From contig OX465283.1 in NCBI GenBank assembly GCA_949987705.1, positions 165,059,850 through 165,123,849 on the forward strand: 64,000 nt of DNA, in the 5' to 3' direction. Below the pieces are notes generated by a model. That model worked only from the letters and a program-made list of their open reading frames with translations. It was not told the origin of the DNA and ran no database searches. Position 1 is the stretch's first letter; each line of letters starts with the position of its first letter. Positions 1 to 11,675 of this stretch are shown here, piece after piece. Source of the DNA: Thereva unica. Its lineage: Eukaryota > Arthropoda > Insecta > Diptera > Therevidae. Made by a program: the position numbers and the translations under genes.

Positions 1-1050
1 AACAGAAGCAGAAACTTTAAAGCAAAAGGCGGCAGCATTCTAAGGGTAAGACTACATTATGGAGTTGTTCGAGTCTCACGCGAATATGGAATTTTTAAAT
101 TATATCAGCTGCAGTGGCTTGAAACTATGGTTCCTTGAAGCTATGGTTCCTTGAAACTATTGTTCCTTTGTTTAGAAATAAGAGAGCATTTTGTTTTGAA
201 ACTATGTTACTAAGAAAGCCATTAAAAATTCTAGACAGAAAGAGTATCAGGACCAACGGATCACCATCCTTCTGTTCTGTGTCAAAGACATTCTAACTTG
301 GTCTGTATATCATCATTCTTCCTCTAACCCTAATCGCGATTTAAATTCTGGAAATGACACTTAGTCCGGGGAAATTAGCAAAAAAACGCACGAAAGGAGA
401 CAAAACTGGAAGGAAAACACGGGAAAACGCGATATTTCCGGCGGCCATGTTGTTTTTTTATGTGATTCTGAAATTGTTTTCTTAAAAAGTCGCAAGAAAG
501 CTTCCACACCTACTCTCGGACACAGTCGCATAAACTAAACTACTAAACCGAGGATTTCCCAAGATACGACACGAGGACTCTCATACTGGGATAATTTGGT
601 CAGGATCACCAATGGGAGAAGTTACACTATCCATCCTTTCGTTTATTTCCCCCATACACAAACCGGTTTTTTAGACTACAGGTCTCCTCATCTTTGCCTC
701 AGAAAATTTGCCAGACTCAGCCATTACACCAACACAAATACAATAGAGAAGTTCCCCTTCTCATTCACGTTTATTGTACAACTACAAAGGGTGAAATGAA
801 TGGCCACATCACAACACAAACCGTTTTGCTGGGATTTATTAATGTCATTTGAAGTATGACATTGTACTGGCTCAAAAGAAGAAAGAGGCACTTCTTACAA
901 TTCTAGTTCCATGTTATTGTCTTCTTATAATCTACAATGGCTGCTTACAAGAATAGCTGCCCTGTTTTGATGAGAACGCGCAGTAGGAAAACCCAATGGC
1001 GGAATAATAAGTTCTCCAAGTTGAAATCCGCCAAAGGGAAGCTATTCAAT
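1..1050. other. Unassigned AT-rich DNA with a short tandem repeat
   Basis: No gene is recognised. At about 118-172 a roughly 17-bp unit (consensus TTGAARCTATGGTTCCT) occurs three times in tandem, the last copy diverged. The remaining open frames are short and resemble no family known to me. Confidence 0.4.
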
Positions 1051-1059
1051 GAAGCTAAG

Positions 1060-1890
1060 AATAGGGGTGTAGTACAATAGCCCAAACAAGTGGCAACGGT
1101 ACCTTTGGACCCAGGACCAGTACCTCACCAAAAAAATTTAAGGGTGCAATACCGTCACATCTTCGTGATACCCACTGGACAGCCACTAACGATGGTGTAG
1201 CAGTGACCAAACCTTTCACCGCTAACATGTTAAGTTATTAGGTCGAGGTCTGCATGGCAGTGGGTAGTTTTGCATGGTTGTTTAACCTTCTGCTCCGGAC
1301 ACCAGGCGCACCTATTAGTGCAATGGCTTATCCTGATACAGAAGCTCTGTCAGGATGTCCCTTCCCTTTCATACCATACTCATGGGACTTTAATGGAGCA
1401 ATTACATTGTCTTCATTGATCCGGAGTCATATTTAGGGCCACCCACAATTTTGGTGAAGAAGGACTTTATGGAGGGAAATTGGATGAAACACACCGAGTG
1501 CTGACGATCCGCACCTTAGGCAAATATAATCGGTTGCATCCTGTGCCGTCTTAACACGGCTTAAGAATTGTTGGGCGCAGTAGAAAGGATGGCGAGTCAC
1601 TTGTAGGCTTAATGTTAGGACACAGGTTGCCTTGATTACCGGACACTACTCCCTGAATTCCCTGCTTATGGTGCATAGGAAAGGCGCAGAACCCCACCTG
1701 TAGGCTTCCCTTGAAGAGGATGAGCCTGTCCTTCATTTTCAGTGCCCCGCGAAAGCTCGAACTGTCAAACTAAAGCCTGTTCAAGCGGTCTGGTCAACAA
1801 ATATGAGGTATAGGGGTGTATTACAATAACAGACTAAATGAGGTGACCACGGTACTTTAGGACCTAATACTAATACACATCCAATAAAAA
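1060..1890. repeat. Dispersed repeat, two partial copies, also present near 54 kb
   Basis: The phrase 'aggggtgtagtacaatag' at about 1065 recurs at about 1812 (one base changed), followed both times by a similar segment ending in an A-rich run. A third copy lies near 54466. A segment at 1366-1412 ('cataccatactcatgggact') also resembles one at 53951-53975 in the same order relative to that phrase. This looks like two decayed copies of one interspersed repeat. I cannot assign it to a transposon class. Confidence 0.5.
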
Positions 1891-2250
1891 TGACAAAAAC
1901 AAAGTACAAGATTGTATCAAAAAGAGAAGCCTACATACTGAGGATCATAGAATGGAAATTGTTAAACAACTTTGTATATTTAGGGACGAGGGTTGGCGTA
2001 GAAGATAAGATAAAGGACGACGCATCGCAGCCGCAAATAAAACCTATTACTGGTCCCGATTCTGAAAAACAAAGAAGTTTCAAATCAACGCAAAGTGAGA
2101 ATATATGTATAAAGCATTAAACCTTCCAGTTCTATGCAACGGGGCTGAGGCTTGGACATTGACCAAATAGACAGGACAGTAGTTTAGCTCAAAATCTTCA
2201 AAGGAAAATCCAAATCAGGGACTGTAGCGCCATTTAAGAAGAAGTACCTA
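1890..2250 (+). mobile_element. Non-LTR retrotransposon 3' fragment (RT C-terminal region)
   Basis: The frame encodes the stretch typical of the end of LINE reverse transcriptases: an F-x-YLGT motif (NNFVYLGTRVG, about 1963-1997) and, after a stop and frame change, 'LPVLCNGAEAWTLTK' (about 2120-2170), which corresponds to the family's PVL-YGSEAWTLT signature. Stops and frame breaks show that it is dead. It belongs with the similar tails at 6.8, 9.6 and 46.6 kb. Confidence 0.6.
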
Positions 2251-2259
2251 AACCTTACG

Positions 2260-2785
2260 TTTTGGTAGTATATGTATAAATTAGAACAATTATTCATAGG
2301 CTGACTCTTTTTCATCTCAAATTTTACCATACACTTTCCACTTTACTATAAAATTTCTACTTTACACCTTTTGGTCGATACTCATCAGCCACGAATCCAT
2401 AATTTTTATGTCGATTTCTTTAATAAATTCACGTAACGTAACGTAAGGAATCCAGATGCAAATATGTATTTACGAGCACATACTCGTCAAAGTTTGTATC
2501 TGGCAATCAAAAACAGGAAAAGCAAAGACTAAACTCCCAGCACTGGCCCGAAAACTACACTCCCTGCGAGGCAGCACGTCTCTATTTAACTCCCAGCGCT
2601 CCCGTATCCATTCTCATATTGGAAATGAAGCAACAAACAAAAAATATTTGTTGAATTCGTCGGCAAATATTTCCTTTCTAAAAATTAATAAGAATAAACT
2701 GATCAGAAAACAGCCGCAGGCGGCGCTGCTGTGCTTTTTAATTAAATTAATCCTAAGTAAAATTTAGTATGTTACATGCTAGGAG
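2260..2785. other. No recognisable gene
   Basis: AT-rich spacer. A 103-codon open frame (2456-2767, +) has low-complexity composition and no family resemblance, so I treat it as chance. Confidence 0.4.
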
Positions 2786-2786
2786 C

Positions 2787-3145
2787 TTACCATTGTACCT
2801 TGAGTTAAGATAACTGTCCGGGTGCGATTCGAGCAGCTTAGCGGTGTTTGCACTGTATATCGAATGACCCGACTCCTCGCAGGAGCTGTACCAGGCCTCT
2901 CTCTGGCTATCTGTGTGTGTGATGCGAAAATATGAGTGAGAATCTGTTTCAAATTTGTCTGTTAAACGACGAACCACTTGAAGGATCTGTGGGATTCTCC
3001 ATCGATGATGATGCCTGCAGCAGGAGGGGTGAGCAAGTCAATTTCTTACCCTGCGACTGGGGGAGAAACACTTCATGTGACAGCAGGTGGTTCCCATTTG
3101 AGGCTGTTGTGTGAAAGTTCTGGTTCGTAGCTTCCTGCTGGGAAT
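2787..3145 (-). CDS. Candidate orphan exon pair of an unidentified protein
   Basis: Reading the minus strand, an acceptor (ttcccag, about 3145-3151) is followed by a short open stretch containing TCCHMKCFSPSRR. It ends at a consensus donor GTAAGA after AGG (about 3050). A 60-odd-base intron ends at cccacag (about 2983). A second stretch (ILQVVRRLTDKF ... YLNSRYN) then ends at a consensus GTAAGC donor (about 2792). The two open stretches join in phase 0 without a stop, and the intron length suits a fly gene. I do not recognise the protein. No further exons are evident on either side, so it may be a gene remnant or a piece of a long-intron gene. Alternative readings exist: the first stretch is also open in another frame that runs through the intron. 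This is tentative. Confidence 0.25.
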
Positions 3146-3151
3146 GAAATT

Positions 3152-4180
3152 CAACAACACTACAATAACAGAATACAAATGCACCAAAAGTCTTAACCTA
3201 TAACTTGTCCAGAGACGTTCTTAAAGTATGAATGGGAGACCGTAAGAATCGCTAAGAAACTAGGAGCAAACCAACCCAGAATCGGATAATACGTTGAGCC
3301 ACGAGGAACATCCTCAACAGTTATCACCTTTAAGGTTTTATGAGTCACTCATTGTTTGGGGAACAAAGATAGAGAAGTCAATTTATTAGGATCCACATAG
3401 TGCATCATCTACGTCCACATACAAAAAAAAGTGGGAAATAAACACCGCAACGATGTAGTGGCAAATATACTACACTCATTAGATAATTGGCAACTTTCTT
3501 GTCACCCTACTTCAGAGGTAAACAAAGAACTCGGCAGAAAGTCCCACAGTTCACCTGTAGCGCAAATGTTGTGGGCTTCGGTGGTGTGAATCAAAAACTG
3601 TCGTCCCTGCGGAGGAATGTTATTAAGGTAATGATTTTAAGTGATTTCCGCACTGGGATTGTTTCATTTCCTTTAATCTCGAAAGAAAATTGATTTGTGG
3701 TGGATTTTGGAAGTGGATTGAAAAATGATATTTTGAAATGAGTGATGAAAAGCGATGTTCGCGGGTAACTCACTAGATGGCTTTAGATATTGGTAATTTT
3801 GTTTAATAGAACAGTTTTCCTTAATTTGATATGGGGACTATTGCTTTCGTTTTCAACGCCTATGACGAAGGGACTGATGTTGACATTTACTTCTTGTTTG
3901 GAGACTTCTATCTACAGGAGTAACATGTTTGTATTGTTTTTTGAGAGCTTAACTTAACACTTTCGGTTTGGTGTAAGGACCGGAGCCCAATTAGTGCTTT
4001 GGCGCCCGTTTTTATGCCATAGGTTTGTTTAACCGACTGTGGCGGATGTCTTAAGTCATCCTGTGGAGTTTAGGAAGCATATCATTGCTCTGACCTCTAG
4101 TATGGAGCGCTTTTAAGTCTTCCAGTACGTAAATGGATAGTGCGCGCTGCCTCGCTTCGGTTATCAGAGCAGGAGGTGGT
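3152..4180. other. No recognisable gene
   Basis: A 68-codon frame at 3487-3693 (+) is bordered by acceptor- and donor-like sequences (ttcag before it, AAG|GTAATG inside) but matches no family known to me. Nothing else stands out. Confidence 0.35.
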
Positions 4181-4182
4181 AG

Positions 4183-4380
4183 TTAAAAAGAGCGTTTTTT
4201 TACCCCACCTATTGCGCTGCCAACCATATCGATCTCCAACCCCCGGAGAAAGGCATCTTGCTTGGCTAGATAGTCGACTTTCTCGTTTCCATCTATGTTC
4301 CTATATGGGTGGACGCAGGCGAGAGTCAAGTTATACTTTCTACTGAGCCAATCTAAGGCGAAATTTGCAAGAGGGAAGTC
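4183..4380 (-). mobile_element. R1/LOA-like retrotransposon RNase H fragment
   Basis: The minus-strand frame carries the signature of the second half of a LINE RNase H domain. 'LTLACVHPYRNIDGNEKVDYLAKQ' (broken by two departures from the consensus W-PGH-NI-GNE-AD-LA) is followed by a short tail. It abuts, head to head, a plus-strand fragment of the C-terminal end of a related element, so the two cannot come from one insertion in its original order. Confidence 0.6.
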
Positions 4381-4760
4381 CACGGTAGTACGACGGGTTC
4401 TGGCATGGTATAGGAGAAGGGTCGAGTCTACTAAGGGCCGAAGAACCCATGGACTCATAACAAAGATGGAGAAGTGGGCTATGAGGGAACATGGAGCAGT
4501 GAATTACTACCTCACCCAGTTCCTAAATGGACGTGGAGGTGCTAGAGGATACTTCCATCGCTTCAGGTTGAGAAGAATGACCGGACGCGTAGCACGTACT
4601 CTTTAAATGCCCAAGATTTGCGGAACACAGTACTGCGTGGTGGAATCAGCGGCCGAGCTGCAACTGACACTCGAAGGATGGCTGGAGAAAAGTGGAAGTA
4701 ATGCTGAAAGTCAGCCACCGGATCTTGCGAGACACAAAGAAGCAGGGAAAGGCAAATAAA
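4381..4760 (+). mobile_element. R1-like retrotransposon ORF2 C-terminus
   Basis: The plus strand encodes the R1-clade end: W-x-STKGRRTHGLI ... W ... REHGAVNYYLTQFLNGRG ... YFHRFRL (about 4425-4590), which matches the family pattern W-STKGR-TH-LIP ... HG-VNYYLTQ-L-GHG-F--YLHRF. A frame break follows, then residues resembling the Cys-rich tail. Truncated at the 5' side. Confidence 0.65.
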
Positions 4761-4908
4761 TGTCAGGATTGGTAGCAGATAGATAGCTGATCCAGCCCTG
4801 GGTCGTAATTGCGTAGACCGGTCACGTGGGGAGAATGGAAGATAAGGAGCTAGTTTTTAGACTGGTTTAGAGACCCACAGAAACGAAAAGCACTCGAGTA
4901 AAAATAAT

Positions 4909-5185
4909 TTAGTTGGTTAATTTTCCTAGCACGGAAAACGAAAAAAATGCGCATGACACATGGGTATGCACGCTCCCGCCATATGCCGATCTACTGAGTA
5001 TGCTAATGGCACGCTTAGTGTCATCAAGACAATTGTCCATTTTCCTCGTCCCTATACAATTATTTAAAGCCTCTTTTGCTCCCTTTAGTCTAGAAAAAGT
5101 GAGAGCGTATTTGGTTTGGGTGCTATAGAGGCGATTTGACGCTTTGGGTTCGTGCCTGTTGCAGCTAGGACCGGGCAAGTTTCGT
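4909..5185. repeat. Interspersed repeat, second copy near 57.2 kb
   Basis: The run around 5030-5085 ('aattgtccattttcctcgtc', then 'ctatacaattatttaaagcc') has a diverged partner at about 57216-57260 ('aattgcccattttcttcgtc', 'ctatacactattttaaaagc'). Both are followed by further similarity as far as 'ttcgtgcctgt'. The class of this repeat is unknown. Confidence 0.45.
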
Positions 5186-5404
5186 CGAAGTCACCTTTCT
5201 CACAAAGTCAAGTCAATGATCCGTTTGCCCCACTGTTCCGACTCTAGTGAGCAGATATTCGAGGGTCGCATTGATGACGCCATGCCAGGCTGAAGCTCTA
5301 GCGGTAGTTTTTGTGCCGGGCTGGACTCAGAGGTCATGGAAAAGGGTTGACGACTTTAGTCAGTTGGAATCTAACATTACCGTCTGAGTGACACTGATCG
5401 AAGA

Positions 5405-5735
5405 AGAAATACAACAACGTTGTCTACGGTGTTTTGGACATGTTTGCGAATAGATGTTAACCGTTTGCCACGTAAACTTCTCTGGCTAGTCCGTCCGATA
5501 GACTGGAGAATTCAGCTATCAGCACAAAAACAAACCTGGCTAAAGAATATAGAGGGCGATCTAAACAATCAACGATTATCAGTTATCGAGGCTCCAGACA
5601 TCGCCAAAAATCGTCAAGAATGGAAACGAATTGTGAATGGAGTTGGAGGCTCAACGGCACCGACAGCAGTGTATGCTTTGCGGGGATGTCGCGCTCAGAC
5701 CGCCAGCTATCGGATCAAAGAAGAAGAAGAGTGAC
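5405..5735 (+). mobile_element. LINE 3' tail fragment (RTE/CR1-like)
   Basis: The encoded text follows the LINE tail pattern: a degraded RCFGHV-R start, 'DVNRLPRKLLW', then 'TWLKNIEGDL' and 'DIAKNRQEWKRIVNG', matching the family's W---I--DL ... A--R--W--IV. There is a frame shift just before 5420. Non-functional. Confidence 0.6.
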
Positions 5736-6780
5736 GACCGTTGGCAGTGCTTGCTGTTTTGAGTATGGACTTTACAAGAGGTCGAGTACATATGCCCCTG
5801 CTACTCGATGGTAGGACGATTCTAACCAATCCCTTCGAAAAAAGACCTTCAAGATCGCCAAAACCTGGTTTGAAAGATACTAGCACTGGAAGGTCCCAGA
5901 ACAGTGGAATGTTTGTGGCCTTAGATAGACGCCCTCTGACTTCATGAAGCCGTCGGTGAGTATACGTAAATTAAAGGTCTTTAGGACGTCCCCGTTTCTC
6001 TACTTTCTTCTTCTTGAGAGTATTTAGACGGAGAAATCTATCCAGAACGTCAATCGGGGTGGAAGGTAGTCCGTAATTGTGGCGACCGGGCAGAAAATCC
6101 GAGATGAAATTAAGGTATTGAAGCCCAGACCTGAATTTCTTCAATCTAAGAGCACTGCACGAGGCCAGAGCGTTAGTGTGAAGGTCGGGAGGAAGCACGT
6201 GGTCGGTGGTGGTGGTGAGCATCATGGTCTGAACTCTTCCCAACTTTATGACGTTACAAGTGCTGAACTGTCCTGACCACCACAATAGCGAGCAGATGAG
6301 ATGAGATGAGAATTGGACACAGCACGGTTATGTACAACCATACGACCTTCTTTGGCTGGAGATCCTACCTCGTGCTGCACTTTATTTTACAGGTCCAGAA
6401 AGCTGCGCAGGCTTTTTTACCCTTTCTACGAAGTTCGACTTCCAGCTGAGTTAAAACTTTACTAGAGTTAAAGTTCACTAGGCGTGATTAGACATGGGTA
6501 ACATAATGCTTATTATGCAGCTGGTCCATGGCTGATGTCAATCTCTAGAACTTTTTTTTTTTTTATGTGGCAGTGCTAAGCTTAGGAGTCACCCTTTGTA
6601 CTACTAGTCCGTCATGTCATTTGTCACGTCATGGTGCAATGTCTGCATGCAATAAAACTACGTACCGGAAACAGGAGGTGTTTAACATCTAGATATATCC
6701 CTATTAGTAAACGAAGATCTGCTGACATAAGTAGTTCCTCAAGATAACGTTTCAATAGAACCACTGACACTGGATGAGGT
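5736..6780. other. No recognisable gene
   Basis: Several open frames of 60-104 codons overlap on both strands (for example 5971-6285, -), with no family resemblance and no convincing splice structure. Short GAGAT repeats lie near 6293-6310 and a poly-T run at about 6549-6562. Confidence 0.4.
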
Positions 6781-6784
6781 GCGT

Positions 6785-7275
6785 GTAGCTGCAAAAGTCC
6801 AAAGGCAAACACAGAATCTGAACTCTACAAAACTACTAATAAGACCAGTACTATGCTATGCTAGCGAGTCTTGGACTATGATTCAGAACATTGAGGAACT
6901 CGTCAACAGGTTGGAAAGAAAAATTCTAAGGTGTATAATAGGCCAAACAAAACAGGAATAGGGCGAAGGAGATACAACAGCCAGCGTATGAAATTTTTGA
7001 CCACCCACAACTGCCAACCTTAATAAATATCAACAAGCGAGTATTAGGCTACGTAATTAGAATGGAGGACAACCGTATTCCAGCGCGGCTCAAGGTAGCA
7101 GAAATTTCAGCAAAATATACCAATAGGCAGACCCGGGAGGAGACAGGTAGACTAAATGGCAGTTGACCCAGAGGCAATTCTCCATATTCGGAACTGGAGA
7201 CATCTTGCAAGGGACCGTCAAACGTAGCGGAATGACCTAGACTAGACGAAGGTTTGATTTGGGCTGTACCGCCAT
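6785..7275 (+). mobile_element. LINE 3' fragment, RT C-terminus and tail
   Basis: Open text 'LLIRPVLCYASESWTMIQNIEELVNRLERKILRCI' (quoted in part; about 6836-6940) is the LINE pattern RPVL-YGSE-WT----E-----ERKILR-I. Downstream, after stops, come the 'INKR-LGYVIRMEDNRIPAR' and 'PGRRQVD' tail elements. It is closely related to 9.6-9.96 kb and to 43.2-43.4 kb. Confidence 0.65.
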
Positions 7276-7279
7276 TGGA

Positions 7280-8875
7280 TTGATGGACAATAGTATGGCG
7301 TGATTTAAATTAAATTATGTAAATTATGAGTAGATTGATGAATTAAGAATAATGCTTAATTTAATATGGATAATTTGTAGCAGTTATATATCGGCAATAT
7401 GTGCAACATTCTACTATTGGCACGTTGTTAACAAATATTCACAAATACAGGAGAATATTGCTTAACGTTTAACTGAAACCTTTGTATTCATGTAAGTTAA
7501 TGTATTTAAATTTTAAAAAACCAAAAATATCGCAAATCCTAGTGATACCCAAATGAAATGTTTCTTCGAATTCGAATCTTGTTATGGAACATTTTCAATC
7601 TTAGATATTTTAAAAGTTTTTATGACACTAATTAAAATACGAATTTGCATTTATACTTGCTATTCGGAAATAAAGAATTCGATCACCACTAAATTTCGCC
7701 GTAACATTGTAAAACCACTTAAATGTAAACGATATAAACTTTGAATAGAACAACTTTACGCTCTCCAATAACTTAATTAAATTTTATCCATTGATAATTT
7801 TTGGATAAACACTAATTAATAAATGTTAATCTTACAGGTCGACTTGCGTCTGATAAGTAGTTCTTTAATCCATCCATTGATGCACTAAATATACTTATTA
7901 TGCTACTGTAACTGAGATTTTAAATTACACTCGCTTTAACACATAGCAGCATTCAACATCTACGACCAAACCGCAGGCTATACTGAAGGATGAACAAATT
8001 TAAAGGAGCTGTTCCCCAATTAATCTGCGACAGGATTTCCTAAGGGTGGAGCTTTCACTGATAAGGCTCCTGCGCACTCCTTTGGGACTGCCCCTTTTTA
8101 TATTGCCATGGTTACTTCACACTTTGCTACTCAACTATTTGCAATTTCCCTGTGCAAAGAAATCTCGTTTTTTTTGTTCTTTTACGGAGATATTGAATAT
8201 TGGCTAACTGGGGATGTTTAACCATTTAAAGGCTCCATTTTCCTGGGTGTAGTAAAGCAAGTCAAGGCTTTTTACTGCAAGTTCGTGAGTGTTTACAACA
8301 GGAGACCTAAAATAACTTGTGGTGTAATGATTTCTAATACATATTATTATTATTAATACTTACTAATTGCGTATAAAAATAATTCATTAAATGTTGGTTA
8401 GTTATTGGAGAGCTATACATGTTTCTTATTTTAGACTGCCTATGTTTTTAATTAAATGCTGGCATTATTGGCATTCTTAATATTCAATCATGGTCACAAA
8501 GTCGAATTTCTGCTTTCTGCTGATGCTGGAAAACTAAATTGCGCAATTTCGGCTCCATTGTTGAGTTTAGGAGTTTTTTGTTTAATTAGTAAATATACAT
8601 TTAATTTAGCTTCTAAAATAGAAAGGAATCATACTCACAATAATTGTTGTGGCAAACAGTGACTGTGAGTGTATTGAAAACGTATTAAAGAAACTCCTGA
8701 CTAAAGGTCGATTCGCACTATACGCAACGTCAACGTCACGTTACGGTACGGCAACGGCACGTAAATTTTGCTGTCGATTCGCACTTAAACGTTACGTAAA
8801 TTTTGCCGTTCAGTCTCACTCCTCAGCACCAGCTACAAAACTTTCCCAATCCTTAGGAAACAAAAACTAGACCTA
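7280..8875. other. AT-rich spacer, no gene seen
   Basis: No recognisable coding sequence. At 8709-8790 the phrase 'gtcgattcgcact' occurs twice, each followed by CG-rich 'acgtaa/acgttac' runs. This may be the end of an unrecognised repeat. Confidence 0.4.
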
Positions 8876-8877
8876 TA

Positions 8878-9960
8878 GCGGAAGGCCTTATAGGAGAATA
8901 TCAAGCTGGTTTTAGAACAAACAGGTCAACATCAGACCAACTGCTGACCTTAAAGCAAATTCTGGAGAAAACCTGGGAAAGGAATATAGATATATACCAG
9001 ATATTTATCGACTTTCAACAGGCATATGATTCAATAAACAGAGAGAGGCTATACGAGAACTTATCCGAATTAGGAGTCCCCTCAAAGCAAGTACAACTGA
9101 TCAAATGCGCAACAATTAGCTTACTGGCGAAGATTAGGGTCCAAAATGTTATAACAGCAAATTTCGAAGTTCGTCAAGGACTTAGACAAGGAGATGGACT
9201 GGCCCCCATGCTTTTCAACCTAGCCCTAGAATGGGTGATAAGGAAAACGTCAGTCGAGAGAAGTACATCAATAGCTACACAGTCGGTATAATGACTTGGT
9301 TATGCGCGGATGACGTGAACATCGTGGCAAGGTCCTCTTTGGCAGCAAAAGAATCTTTCGCATTAAACGAGCTGGCCAAGGACAGAGGTCTGAAGATAAA
9401 CCTAGAAAAAACGAAGGTGATGCAACAATCCAGAGCAGGAAGATTTGCAATGGGAAGAAATATAACCATCGACGACTTTGGGAAAAAGAAGAAATAACCA
9501 GATGAATACTACTGGCTAATAGAACCTTCTATGCCCAAAAACAAATACTGCACTCAAGATTTTTGCACAGGAAAACGAAACTCTCACTCTTCAAAACAGT
9601 AATACGACCAGTGCTGGGTTATGGTAGCGAGACTTGGACTATGACCCAGGACATAGAGGAACGAGTCAACAGGTTTGAGAGAAAAATTCTTAGATGCATA
9701 ATAGGCCCAACCAGAGAGAATGGAATATGGTGAAGGAGATACAACAACGAGTTGTATGAAATTTTTGACGACCCTCAACTCTTAATAAAAATTAACAGAC
9801 TCAGACTAGCCCCGCCACGTAATCAGGATGGCGGACAATCGTATCCCAAAACAGCTTTTAGCTCATCATCCGGAACTGGAGACTTGCTGCAAGGGACCGT
9901 CAAACTTGGAGAAATGCCCTAAAGGAGGCCAAGGCTAGATTTGGGCTGTAGCGCCTTTAG
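8878..9960 (+). mobile_element. LINE with recognisable reverse transcriptase domain, 5'-truncated and frameshifted
   Basis: This is the best-preserved RT fragment here. From about 8890 the frame reads 'GEYQAGFRTNRSTSDQLLTL', then 'DFQQAYDSINRERLY', 'VRQGLRQGDGLAPMLFNLALEW' (cited in part), and, after a frame change near 9285, the catalytic region as CADDVNIVARS where the family has YADD. Residues of the thumb follow (KINLEKTKVM, 9405-9420). The tail repeats the SETWTMTQDIEERVNRFERKIL pattern at about 9625-9690. The Y to C change next to the ADD, together with the frame breaks, makes it inactive. The 5' half (endonuclease, ORF1) is absent. Confidence 0.8.
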
Positions 9961-10480
9961 TTTTGGATGAGGAAGAAGAAAATTTGTGACAAATCATACA
10001 GCTCCTCATAGTGTTCTCCTGTGGTATTCCTTCTCTTTATCAACTTACAGTTTCTAGGGGTATTGGAGAGGTATGCCCAACTGACAATACTCAAAAATCT
10101 CAGCACAGAAGAGGATCTACCCAACCTAGAAGCAAGATGCATCTGCTGATGCAAGCGATTGTGCAGATTAACCTCGAACACTCCAGTATAGCCACAGATA
10201 ACCTTCGGGTCTTCCCAATCTGCCTTCATATAAGAGTTGCCTTAATATAAGAGCCATATGTGCAATGATGGAGCATGCAAGCAGTTCTGAAGAGGTAATA
10301 TAACAGCTTCCACCACCGCACGAGCCACGAGGTAAGCCAATATTTTGTATCCTGGTTGAAATGCAAGTTAAAGCCAAATGCAAATCAGTTCGAGGGAGTT
10401 AACTGTAGTTAGATTGGAGGTCGACAAACTACATGACGCACGGCGTGCCAACACCCTCGGAGCAATTCATGCAGATGACA
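9961..10480. other. No recognisable gene
   Basis: Overlapping short open frames on both strands, no family match. It may be diverged retrotransposon DNA because LINE sequence flanks it on both sides. Confidence 0.35.
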
Positions 10481-10610
10481 ACAGCCCTATAATCGAATAG
10501 AGCCAACCTGATCGTAGGGTGCGACGCCAACGCCAGACATACGATTTGAGGAAGTACCGAGAATAACAAGCCACTATTCGGATTTATCATTATTTAAAGC
10601 GTAGCGCTGT
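10395..10610 (+). mobile_element. LINE endonuclease-domain fragment
   Basis: Plus-strand text at about 10500-10560 reads 'ANLIVGCDANARHTI', then '*GSTENNKPLFGFII'. This is the GCDANAHH-LWGS motif of the APE-type endonuclease of R1/Jockey/LOA elements, with the W replaced by a stop. Upstream text 'PSEQFMQMTTALIE' fits the preceding helix in another frame. Confidence 0.6.
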
Positions 10611-10984
10611 GCAAGGTAGGTTACCCTCTCTATGGTCAGTGAAAGTTGATCAAAGATATAGTCAGTACTTTCGAAAATGCCCTCACACGGTGCATAAGGT
10701 ATCATGTCTAGTAAAGCGATGTTTAAAACCCTTGCCTCGTGAGGGAAGGAAGAACTCCCGAAGCTCGGAAAGCAAACAAGATCTGAGGGCTGTATATGGC
10801 TTTTGACGATATAGTAACTTCCTAAAACTGTACAAGAATGCCATTACCTCAAGGTTGAGGGCCAACTGGCAATCTATCGAGTGCATAGGATACTCTACCA
10901 TACAATGCAGTATATTCTCCAAATTTCATCCTTGATAAAAAAGGGGAAATTGATCTTAGACCTAATCGCAGGCAAAGTCCCTAA

Positions 10985-11460
10985 TACCATGTTTCCATCG
11001 CACTCGAAATCTTCCGATTTCGGCAAAAATGAGGATTTCGGGCGAAATCTCGTTTGAAATCTCATGTTTTAGCATATAAAATGAAATCGCCTTTCGGAGG
11101 AGATTTCAATGAAATCTCGATCGAAATCTTGGTAATGACTATTCAGCCTATTCAGCTAGTGGGAAATTTTGGGGAAATTTCTCAGCTGTAAAAAATTTAG
11201 ACAGTACGAATTTGTCATTTTTAAATTTTCTATCTTTAACGTTTAAAATGGAGCTTAAATGAATGTTTATATTTTTTCCTTATTTTACAGCCTATTCTTT
11301 ATAAATTCCTCAGTTTTGTTGATATAATTAGGTTTTTAAAATTTGATGTGCAAGTTTGTTATGACAAGCGAAAACTGCCTGGTGCGATGGAAACACATTT
11401 GGATTTCGCCAAATCGTTTTATCAAAACCTGCGGATTTCGAGTGCGATGGAAACATGGTA
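10985..11460. mobile_element. 476-bp MITE with long TIRs and TAA target duplication
   Basis: The left end TACCATGTTTCCATCGCACT is matched in inverted orientation by the right end (AGTGCGATGGAAACATGGTA, ending 11460). The similarity continues inward over CGAAATC. The flanks are TAA on both sides (10982-10984 and 11461-11463), a 3-bp duplication as in PIF/Harbinger-type elements. Near the left end CGAAATC/GATTTCG words are repeated. No transposase frame is seen, so it is non-autonomous. The superfamily call rests on the duplication only. Confidence 0.8.
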
Positions 11461-11675
11461 TAAAGCTACTAAGAGCCCAACGGTTCCCAGATGCAAAAAT
11501 GAACAGGCGAAAGCATCCAAAAGCAACCAACATTCTTGGAAGGGACATTTCCGCTACTACTGTAGCTGTGAATAGGAACAGATCGATGGGACAAGCGAAC
11601 ACTTCCCTGTGGCTCTCCGGCTCCAAACGGGTACGAGCCGTAAAGGCACTACTTCAGCCGGGTGTCATCGCCATC

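Noticed and set aside
5971..6285. 104-codon minus-strand frame as a gene.
   Set aside because: No family resemblance, overlapped by open frames on the other strand, no splice support, located among retrotransposon debris.
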